Assembly (NCBI RefSeq): GCF_015694725.1
Contig: NZ_JADQDQ010000013.1
Location: forward strand, 32,939-96,938
Source: Hymenobacter jeongseonensis
GTDB lineage: Bacteria; Bacteroidota; Bacteroidia; Cytophagales; Hymenobacteraceae
Direction: 5' to 3'
DNA length: 64,000 nt
Shown: one piece after another, positions 44,930-51,905 of the stretch
How positions within the stretch are numbered: the stretch's first letter is position 1
Layout: the number at the start of each line of letters is the position of its first letter
Position numbers and translations under genes: made by a program
The notes under the pieces: generated by a model
Databases searched by the model: none
What the model was told of the DNA's origin: nothing
What the model saw: the letters and a program-made list of their open reading frames with translations, nothing else

Positions 44930-45197
44930 GATGATGAAGAAAAATAAATGATGGAGGTGTAGGTGTGTTGGCCCGTGATAAAACAGGCAGAAGTTTTTAG
45001 CAAGGGCATGCCGGCACGGCACACCAGTGGGCATAGAGTGCCCTGGTCGGTCAGGACCTCGAATTTTTACTTCCATTTTGTTTGTGATTTGGCAGGACCA
45101 GGGCTGTCCGAGGCCAATGGTCCAAGCCCGATGGCAAACGTGGGTCACCGTTGCGTTCTTCCTTGCCGTCTACTGCGGGTTGATGCCAGCCAGGTGA

Positions 45198-45494
45198 TTA
45201 TTTTGCGAACGACTTGTGGGCGTGGTTCAGCAGCAAGCGGTCAATCTCCGGCCTGCTGTAGTAAATTTTGTTTCCAATCTGACTGAAGCTTAGCAGCCCG
45301 GCATCCCGCCAAGTCTGAAGGGTCCGCCTGCTTACTTTCAGCAGCTGTTGGGCCTGGGCGTTGCTAAGCCACTGGGAAGTATCGACGCGCTGCTCACGCT
45401 CAAACAGGCTTTTGACAAGCGCGAAGGTTTCCTCCAGGAGTGCCCTATAGGCAGCGCTGTCGAAAACAATAAGTTCTACTGGGGGTGGTGCCAT
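45198..45494 (-). CDS. helix-turn-helix protein (excisionase/MerR-like)
   Basis: 98 residues. The C-terminal half is a typical HTH_17/excisionase fold: WLSNAQAQQLLKVSRRTLQT near 44-63, then WRDAGLLSFSQIGNKIYY and RPEIDRLL. The N-terminal 40 residues form a coiled-coil-like helix (LLEETFALVKSLFEREQ). Such proteins control excision of integrated elements or transcription of their genes. A 12-bp perfect palindrome (45527-45538) lies 33 bp upstream of its start and may be its operator. Confidence 0.75.
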   Translation of the reverse strand: MAPPPVELIVFDSAAYRALLEETFALVKSLFEREQRVDTSQWLSNAQAQQLLKVSRRTLQTWRDAGLLSFSQIGNKIYYSRPEIDRLLLNHAHKSFAK

Positions 45495-45835
45495 TTACAT
45501 TGGGTTTAAGGTGAAGTAACCTGTACATCCTCGAGGATATGTGCCAAACGCACACGGCCGCTACAAGTTTCACATTAAACCACTGACCCACAGAGCATTC
45601 TGTAGAACTTTTCATAAAAAACCCGTACCTCTCATAGGCTTGAAGGCCTTTTTGGAGAACTTAAAATCTCCAGGAAGAAATTTGAAAAAAAATCAAAAGC
45701 AGGCCCTCCGTGCCCCCGCCGTATCGATTTTGCGCCCAATTCAACTCATAAACGCCACGAGGGCAGCCGGCCACAAAGGAGGAAAAGCAGCCAAAAAAGG
45801 TCCCGATGCACCCAGGTCCGCATACTAATGATTAA
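45495..45835 (+). other. intergenic region with a 12-bp palindrome
   Basis: About 340 bp without a convincing gene. The palindrome ATCCTCGAGGAT at 45527-45538 is perfect and sits at promoter distance from the HTH gene. An open frame on the plus strand (45541-45828) is Lys/Pro-rich and low in protein character; I do not call it. Confidence 0.4.
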
Positions 45836-46245
45836 AGACGTCCATTGCCTCGTCAAGCTTTTTCAACTTTGGCGTAAATCTGGGTGGTTTTGATGGATGC
45901 GTGTCTCAACAGTTTAGACACATACTCTATCGGCATCCCCTTGGAAATGGCCAGGGTTGCGAACGTGTGCCGCGAACTGTGAAAGCTAATAGGAACGTCC
46001 AATTTGGCCCGCCGGGCAATGGTCTTTAAATCCTTGTTGACGTAGGTCGTAGCGGAAGAAAGGGCTTTGAATAAGACTTTTGGAGTAGAATAGTCCCGTA
46101 CTGAACTCAAAAAGGGGAAGATGTAATCCGACGGCTCTACCCCTTGCTTCTGATAAAGGCTCAGAATCTCCAGCGGTCGAGTGGTCATTTTGATGACGAC
46201 AGCATCCCGTGTCTTTTGCATGGTTAGGCGGAGGTGAGATGGTCC
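45836..46245 (-). pseudogene. decayed tyrosine integrase (C-terminal part)
   Basis: Encodes the C-terminal catalytic region of an integrase very close to the intact one at 56757: GPSHLRLTMQKTRDAVVIKM, PISFHSSRHTFATLAISKGM and RHASIKTTQIYAKVEK align with it. One extra A in the run near 45858 shifts the frame, so the tail KLDEAMDVFN, intact in the other copy, is lost here and replaced by an early stop. The N-terminal two-thirds are missing because an IS3 end joins at about 46245. A relic of an older insertion by a related integrase. Confidence 0.8.
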
Positions 46246-46247
46246 AG

Positions 46248-46345
46248 CTAAGCCAGACACAAACGGGACGTTTTTATGAGTTGGGTTTCGAAGTGATTAG
46301 GAGTCAAGTAGCCGAGGAGTGCCGGCTTTTAGTGTTGTCAGTGGA
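46248..46345 (-). mobile_element. IS3-family OrfB 3' remnant
   Basis: Read on the minus strand, the sequence gives KPALLGYLTPNHFETQL and ends KTSRLCLA with a stop at 46248-46250, the usual C-terminal pattern of IS3-type integrase-core transposases (LGYLTPxxFE). It joins the integrase relic directly, so this IS end cut the integrase. The rest of the IS is gone. Confidence 0.5.
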
Positions 46346-46435
46346 GTTTGCGGTCAAGTGGGCGCAGAAAGAGTGAGTTGCTGACGGTGTCAGCCCTTTT
46401 ACTGCATTAGATTCGCTTTCCTTTCCCCGATACGT

Positions 46436-47320
46436 ATGTTTTTATTCCCCCTTCGCTCCTACCTCCTATTCATTACGCTGGCCCTGACGGCTTGCCAGAA
46501 GGATGTAGTTGCTCCAAGTCCGACTCCGACGCCAACCCCGGTTCCTTTGCCGCCCCCCCAGGCGCTACCGGAGCACCTCACCTTAGGCAACCCCAGCGGG
46601 GCCAAGGCAGAGGTGACACAGCCCACCAACTACTTGCTGTCGAAGGCACAGTACGCCTTGTCCTACCACCGAGACCAGGGCAAGCCCAACTGGGTCAGCT
46701 GGCACCTGAGCAGCACGTGGCTGGGGTCCGCGGCTCGCCAGGATGACTTCCGGGCGGACCCCGAACTCCCTGCCGCTTGGTATAGGCCCGGGGCCAGCAG
46801 CTACACCGGCTCGGGCTTTGATCGCGGCCACAATTGCCCTAGCGCGGACAGGACCAGCACCATGGCGGACAACTCGGCCACGTTCTTCATGACCAACATC
46901 ATGCCCCAGGCCCCGCGCAACAACCAGCAGACCTGGGCGAACCTGGAAGACTACTGCCGCAAACTGGTCAGCGAGGGCAACGAGTTGTACATCATCTGTG
47001 GCAGCTACGGCCGGGGCGGCATCGGCACCAATGGCTACGCATCTACCGTAGACCAAGGCCGCATCACGGTTCCCGCCCGTTGCTGGAAGGTCGTGGTGGT
47101 GCTGCCCGTGGGGAATGACGATGCCTCCCGGGTGAGCGGCACCACCCGCGTCATTGCCATTGACACGCCCAACGATAATGGCCTCAGCACGACGTGGGGC
47201 ACGTACCGGGTTAGCGTGGACGCCCTTGAAGCCGCCACGGGCTATGATATTTTATCGGCCGTACCGGCGTCGGTTCAACAGGCCGTGGAAGCGCGGGTGG
47301 ACACCGGTCCCACAAGCTAG
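46436..47320 (+). CDS. secreted DNA/RNA non-specific endonuclease (lipoprotein)
   Basis: 294 residues: a lipoprotein-like signal (LLFITLALTACQK), a Pro/Thr linker (PSPTPTPTPVPLPPPQ), then an NUC1-type nuclease. The catalytic His and metal motif is visible as SGFDRGHNCPSADR near residue 127, and the metal-binding Asn region as FFMTNIMPQAPRNNQQTW near 150. The fold is beta-beta-alpha metal. It would degrade nucleic acids outside the cell or at the surface, for nutrition, competition or defence. A small hairpin (46380-46394) before the gene probably ends transcription from the left. Confidence 0.85.
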   Translation: MFLFPLRSYLLFITLALTACQKDVVAPSPTPTPTPVPLPPPQALPEHLTLGNPSGAKAEVTQPTNYLLSKAQYALSYHRDQGKPNWVSWHLSSTWLGSAARQDDFRADPELPAAWYRPGASSYTGSGFDRGHNCPSADRTSTMADNSATFFMTNIMPQAPRNNQQTWANLEDYCRKLVSEGNELYIICGSYGRGGIGTNGYASTVDQGRITVPARCWKVVVVLPVGNDDASRVSGTTRVIAIDTPNDNGLSTTWGTYRVSVDALEAATGYDILSAVPASVQQAVEARVDTGPTS

Positions 47321-47330
47321 TACCCGCTCC

Positions 47331-49268
47331 TCACTGCACCCGCAACGGGTAGCGGACCGCGGCATGACCGGGCGTGCGCACCACCAGCACGTAAGAGCCC
47401 GCTGGCACGGTCCCCAGCGTCACTTCCCCGGCCTCGGATACGGGCCGGGTCACCACCCGTTGTCCCACGAGGGTGTAGAGGTCGGCCTCCGCGAGTCCCC
47501 GGCCGCCTGGTGCCGCTCCCAGCTGCAGCCGCTCGCCCGAAGGCAGCGGGTTGGGCCAGCAGCCGGTGACGGGCCGGCCCGCTCCCACGGTACCCGTGAC
47601 GGTGCCTGCCTGAAACACGAGGCCCGCGGGGCCGGTGCCGGCCGGGGTCTGCACGCTGACTGGCCCGGTGGTGACGCCCACCGGCGCCACAGCCGTCAAG
47701 GTCGTGGGCGAGGTCACGGTAAACGAAGCGGCGCGCTGGCCATTGAAATAGACCGCCGTGGCCCCCGCCAGGCGGGCTCCACGAACCGTTACGCTCGTGC
47801 CGGCTGCCCCCTGAGCGGGCGAGAGGCTGGCCACGACGGCCAGCGGCCGGTCGGCCAGCTTGGCCAGAAACCCGGTGTGCGCGCCGGGGTTGCCCACGAG
47901 CGTCGTGGCGCCGAACCCGATGCCAGGGCCGGTGTGGTTGCCGGCCGCGTACACCCCGCCCCGGTGGTCGAGGGCCACGCCTTGCCCAAACTCGTCGTAG
48001 GTGCCGCTGCTCGTCGTGGCCACCCAGTCGAACGCGCCGTTGGGGGTGAGCTTGGCCACGTAGCACTGGCCAAAGCGCCGTCCCAGGTTGGGCAGCACAA
48101 TGTCGCCAAACGTGCCCCCGATGCCGTAATCCTGGAATTGACCGATGACGTAGGCGCTGCCGTCGTCGTCCACGGCCACGTCGCTGGCCACGTCGTTGTC
48201 GGTGCCGCCCGCCCCCACGGCCCAGAGGTAATTGCCCTTCGCATCGAGCTTGGCCACGTAGGCATCAAAGTTGCCGCCGCCGCGATTGGGGATGGTAATA
48301 GAACCGAAGGTCGCCGAAGGGGGGTAAAATCCGCCGACGACCCAGACGTTGCCGGCGTAGTCCACGCCCACCCCCGCGGCGTAATCGTAGCTGGGGCCGC
48401 CCGCGCTCCGTACCCAGAGCCACTGACCGGCCGGGTCCAGCTTGCCCACGAATCCGTCCTGCAGGCCGTTGGCCGTGAGCGTGAACGGCCCAAACGTGCT
48501 GGTGTGCCCGAAGGCGCCGGTGCAGTACACGTGGCCGGCTTCGTCCAGCGCGAGGGAGCCGGTGCGGTGGCCGCTGGGTACGGCCCATACCCAGGTGCCC
48601 TGCGCGCTCAACTTGGCCACGAACGCGTTCTCCGTGGTGGGCTGGCCCTGCAGGGTGGTGGCCCCGAACTGCACCGTGGCCCCCGAAAAGGTGCCGTTGA
48701 GCACGAGGTCGCCGGCGGCGTCTACGACCACCGCGCCGACGTTGCCGGCCTGGGGGACGGACAGGGCCCATTGGCACCCGCCCTGCGGGTCGAACTTGGC
48801 GACGAAGCCAAAGATGTTCCCGCCGGTGGTGAGGGCCACGGGCCCAAAGGCGGCGGAGTAGCGGAAGGTGCCCGTCACGTACACGTTGCCGGCCGCGTCC
48901 ACGGCCAGGCCAAACCCCATGTCATCCCCCCGGTCCCCGGCGCGCACGGCCCACAGGGCGCGGCCGGTGGCGTCGAGCTTGGCCAGGAAAACGTCCTGTT
49001 CCCCGGCGCTGACGAGCGTTGTGGCGCCGAATTCCACCGACCGCTTAAAACTGCCGGTCACGTAGGTCTCGCCCGTCCGGGTGACGGCCAGGGCGGTTAT
49101 GTCGCAGTCGTGGCGGTCGACGGTGCCGACTTGCCCCAGGGTAGTAGTCCCTACGCCCACGGCCCAGGCGTACGGCGGTGTCTGGGCCTGGGTGGGCAAC
49201 GGACCCATGATCAGAAAGAGCCCGGCCCAGAGCCATAGCAGTCGGGGTAAGGGTAGCAGTAGGGGCAT
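47331..49268 (-). CDS. secreted beta-propeller protein with IPT domain and T9SS sorting tail
   Basis: 645 residues. Signal peptide (LLWLWAGLFLIMGPLPTQAQ), then about nine propeller-like repeats of the type AGNVYVTGTFRYSAAFGPV (SBBP-like) up to residue 475, then an IPT/TIG-like domain (SLSPAQGAAGTSVTVRGARL), and a C-terminal Por secretion domain starting CWPNPLPSGERLQLG and ending YVLVVRTPG...YPLRVQ. The C-terminal domain directs export by T9SS. Probably an extracellular or cell-surface binding protein. High GC makes the opposite strand open too; this strand is preferred because of its coherent repeats and signals. Confidence 0.8.
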   Translation of the reverse strand: MPLLLPLPRLLWLWAGLFLIMGPLPTQAQTPPYAWAVGVGTTTLGQVGTVDRHDCDITALAVTRTGETYVTGSFKRSVEFGATTLVSAGEQDVFLAKLDATGRALWAVRAGDRGDDMGFGLAVDAAGNVYVTGTFRYSAAFGPVALTTGGNIFGFVAKFDPQGGCQWALSVPQAGNVGAVVVDAAGDLVLNGTFSGATVQFGATTLQGQPTTENAFVAKLSAQGTWVWAVPSGHRTGSLALDEAGHVYCTGAFGHTSTFGPFTLTANGLQDGFVGKLDPAGQWLWVRSAGGPSYDYAAGVGVDYAGNVWVVGGFYPPSATFGSITIPNRGGGNFDAYVAKLDAKGNYLWAVGAGGTDNDVASDVAVDDDGSAYVIGQFQDYGIGGTFGDIVLPNLGRRFGQCYVAKLTPNGAFDWVATTSSGTYDEFGQGVALDHRGGVYAAGNHTGPGIGFGATTLVGNPGAHTGFLAKLADRPLAVVASLSPAQGAAGTSVTVRGARLAGATAVYFNGQRAASFTVTSPTTLTAVAPVGVTTGPVSVQTPAGTGPAGLVFQAGTVTGTVGAGRPVTGCWPNPLPSGERLQLGAAPGGRGLAEADLYTLVGQRVVTRPVSEAGEVTLGTVPAGSYVLVVRTPGHAAVRYPLRVQ

Positions 49269-49440
49269 AGGGCGCGGGGAGGAGTAGATACCAGGGATAA
49301 ACCTACGCGTTACGGCGCGTATTCCCCGGTGGAAGCAAACCCAGCAACGGACAGAGGGAATTTTTCTCTCAGGCGACGCCAGGAAAAACAGGGAGTTGTT
49401 CCTGCGGGGAGCACGAATAGGCAGCTAGCAATATTAGTTG

Positions 49441-49480
49441 CTAACAAAATTAGAACAATTCTGTACTAACTTTATTAGCA
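49441..49480 (+). promoter_or_regulatory. umuDC operator: two CTAA-N5-TTAG palindromes
   Basis: CTAACAAAATTAG at 49441-49453 and TACTAACTTTATTAGCA at 49464-49480 share the arms CTAA/TTAG with a 5-nt centre. The second is repeated before the truncated umuD at 32153. Position 52 bp before the umuD ATG is right for repression. Presumed LexA-type SOS control; inference. Confidence 0.5.
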
Positions 49481-49531
49481 AAGCTTTCGTTACTTGCGCT
49501 AAATTCCTCCTGTTTACTTCGTTTTATTCTT

Positions 49532-50005
49532 ATGTGCAGCATCGACATCCTGCAAGTTGCTCGCGAGCCGGTCTGGCTCATTGAATGCGACACGCCCATT
49601 CCAGCCGGGTTTCCCAGCCCGGCCGAAGACGAGCGCGGAGAACGGATTGACCTGAACAAAATCCTGCTCCCCCACCCCACCCACACCTACCTGGCGCGGG
49701 TCACCGGCACGAGCATGGACGGCCCGCCTTCCAACATCCCGGACGGGGCCCTGCTGGCCATCGACTGCGCGCTCAAGCCCCAGGCCGGTCAGGTTATCGT
49801 GGCCGCCGTCGACGGCGAATTTACCGTCAAGCGGCTGGAAAAGCGCGGGGTCGCCTACTGGCTGGTGCCCGACAACCCCGCCTTCGCGGCCATTGAGGTC
49901 CGGGGCAAAGACCATGTGAAGGTCTGGGGCGTGGTGACCCACGTGGTCACCGAACTCATCAACGGCAAACTGCACGAACATGTACGCGCTCGTCGACTGC
50001 AATAA
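49532..50005 (+). CDS. umuD: UmuD-like S24 family self-cleaving protein
   Basis: 157 residues: a short N-terminal arm, an Ala-Gly autocleavage site in PIPAGFPSPAEDE near residue 24, the catalytic Ser in VTGTSMDGPPSN near 62 and the Lys in FTVKRLEKRG near 100. This is the S24 (LexA/UmuD) fold. After RecA-stimulated self-cleavage UmuD' binds UmuC to form the translesion polymerase. The stop overlaps the umuC start by 26 bp, and a palindromic operator precedes it. A truncated copy of the same gene and promoter is at 32208. Confidence 0.9.
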   Translation: MCSIDILQVAREPVWLIECDTPIPAGFPSPAEDERGERIDLNKILLPHPTHTYLARVTGTSMDGPPSNIPDGALLAIDCALKPQAGQVIVAAVDGEFTVKRLEKRGVAYWLVPDNPAFAAIEVRGKDHVKVWGVVTHVVTELINGKLHEHVRARRLQ

Positions 50006-51272
50006 CTTCTACGTCAGCTGCGAACGCGCTTTCCAGCCGAGCTTAGAAGGCAAGCCCGTCGTGGTGCTCAGCAACAACGACGGGTGCATTGTGTCGCGCT
50101 CGGCCGAAGCCAAGGCGCTCGGCATCCCCATGGGCGAACCCCTGTTCAAGGTGAAGCCGCTGGTAGAGCAGCACGGCATACACGCGCTCTCCTCCAATTA
50201 CGCCCTGTACGGCGACATGAGCGGGCGGGTGATGGGCTACCTGGCATCGATGGCCCCCGAGCTGGAAGTCTACTCCATCGACGAAGCCTTCCTCAGCCTG
50301 CACGGGATGGAACGCTGGCACGGGCCCCTGGACGCGTACGCCCGGCAGATTCGGAGCGAAGTGAGGCGGCGTACCCACATTCCCACCTGCATCGGGCTGG
50401 CTCCAACCAAGACCCTGGCTAAGTTAGCCAACCGGGTGGCGAAGAAGGATGCCCGCCTGGGCGGCGTGCTGCTGCTCGACACGCCCCAACGGCGGCAGTG
50501 GGCGTTGGAGCGCGTGGCCGTGGAGGACGTGTGGGGCATCGGCCGGCAGTACGCCGCCAAGCTGCACCACATGGGCATTACCACCGCCGCCGGGCTGTCC
50601 CGGTGCTCCGAGGCGGTGGCTCGTAAGCACCTGGGGGGTGTGGTGGGCGCACGCTTGGTGCGTGAGCTGCAAGGGTATCCCTGCCACCAGCTGGCGCCGA
50701 GTGAGGACGGAACCCTCAAACGGCAGAGCATTCAGCACACCCGCTCGTTTGGCAAGCCGCTGCAGCACTACGAGGATGTGCTGGGAGCCGTGGCATCGTT
50801 TGCTTCGCAGGCGGCCGAAAAGCTACGTCGCCAGGACAGCGCCGCCAACGTGCTCACCGTATTCCTCAGCCAGAATCGCTTCGGGTCTACGCCCTCCCCG
50901 CACACCCGGTCGGCCCAGGTAACGCTGCCCGTGGCCACCAGTGACACCCCCGATCTGGTGCGTTTCGCCCGGGCCCTGCTGGGCCGGCTTTGGCAGCCGG
51001 GCCTGACCTACGTCAAGGCGGGCGTGATTCTCGATGGCTTTGAGGCAGGGGAGCAGAAGCAGCTCAGCCTGTTTGCGCCGGATGGCGGCGAACGGGCCGA
51101 GCGGCTCATGCAGAAGCTCGACGCGTTGAATGCCCGGTTTGGTAAAAACAGCGTCCAGGTGGCGACGGCGCTGGGCGGAGCGGGCAAGCAGCCGGGGGTT
51201 TGGAAGGGGCAGCAGCACCGCCGCACACCGGCCTATACCACCTGCTGGGAGGAATTGTGGCAGGTTGGGTAA
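49980..51272 (+). CDS. umuC: UmuC-like Y-family translesion DNA polymerase
   Basis: 430 residues, overlapping umuD by 26 bp. Palm motifs are intact: YALVDCNNFYVSCERAF (first catalytic Asp) at the start and YSIDEAFLSL (Asp-Glu) near residue 98. LSNNDGCIVSRSAEAKALGI, the helix-hairpin-helix region IGRQYAAKLHHMGI, and the C-terminal little-finger domain are present. It inserts bases opposite lesions and is error-prone, acting with UmuD'. Often carried by mobile elements together with umuD. Confidence 0.9.
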   Translation: MYALVDCNNFYVSCERAFQPSLEGKPVVVLSNNDGCIVSRSAEAKALGIPMGEPLFKVKPLVEQHGIHALSSNYALYGDMSGRVMGYLASMAPELEVYSIDEAFLSLHGMERWHGPLDAYARQIRSEVRRRTHIPTCIGLAPTKTLAKLANRVAKKDARLGGVLLLDTPQRRQWALERVAVEDVWGIGRQYAAKLHHMGITTAAGLSRCSEAVARKHLGGVVGARLVRELQGYPCHQLAPSEDGTLKRQSIQHTRSFGKPLQHYEDVLGAVASFASQAAEKLRRQDSAANVLTVFLSQNRFGSTPSPHTRSAQVTLPVATSDTPDLVRFARALLGRLWQPGLTYVKAGVILDGFEAGEQKQLSLFAPDGGERAERLMQKLDALNARFGKNSVQVATALGGAGKQPGVWKGQQHRRTPAYTTCWEELWQVG

Positions 51273-51509
51273 CCCGGCATCTTGCAAATCACAGTTCAAC
51301 AGGTTCGTGCTACATTTCCCCTTCGTTTAGCATACTATGCAGCGCAACATCCAGCCCCAGTCCTTCTTATGTTTCCTGGTCATTCAACTGAGATCATCTG
51401 GTCCCGTTGGCTCGGTCGGCACCATGCTGTGGGTTGATCAATTAGCCGTCATTGAGACTTCATGGCCTGAAGAACTCACATCTATTCCATCCATTTTTGC
51501 TCCCACTTT

Positions 51510-51902
51510 ATGCCCCTGCTCACCATTCTCGACGAAACCGCCAGCGGCGACATCCTGCACCGCCTGGAACTGGAAATCAACCAGGAGATGCTCACCGTGC
51601 GCGAACTCATTGCCCGCCGCGTGCAAGACGAGGTGACGGCCTATAACGAGCGCCAAGGCGGCGTATTCCAGGGCCTGGTGCAGCCCATCGAGTCGGAGCG
51701 GGTACTCAACGGGTACCGGTTGCGGCCCAGTAAGCGCATCGACGCGGAGCAGCAAGTGTACCGCGCCCTCGAAGCATTCCAGCGAAACGGCTTTTTTGTA
51801 TTGGTGAACGAACGGCAGGTGGAAAGCCTGGATGAGGAGGTGTGGTTGGGCGCTGGTGCAACGGCCAGTTTTCTGAAACTCACTCCACTGGTCGGTGGCT
51901 GA
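51510..51902 (+). CDS. hypothetical 130-aa protein, partner of DUF4132 gene
   Basis: 130 residues, ending 3 bp before the DUF4132 gene. Mixed alpha/beta, with LELEINQEMLTVRELIARRV near the start and VYRALEAFQRNGFFVLVNER near 90. No signal or membrane segment. I do not recognise the family by name; the order small protein then DUF4132 protein and 3-bp spacing point to one operon and probably one complex. Confidence 0.6.
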   Translation: MPLLTILDETASGDILHRLELEINQEMLTVRELIARRVQDEVTAYNERQGGVFQGLVQPIESERVLNGYRLRPSKRIDAEQQVYRALEAFQRNGFFVLVNERQVESLDEEVWLGAGATASFLKLTPLVGG

Positions 51903-51905
51903 CAT

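Noticed and set aside
45541..45828. A 95-residue plus-strand frame between the HTH gene and the integrase relic
   Set aside because: Basic, Pro-rich and without domain or neighbour support; GTG start only.
47154..49238. A 694-residue open frame on the plus strand
   Set aside because: It is the opposite strand of the propeller gene; its sequence is Gly/Arg/His/Ala-rich with no domain, a product of high GC.
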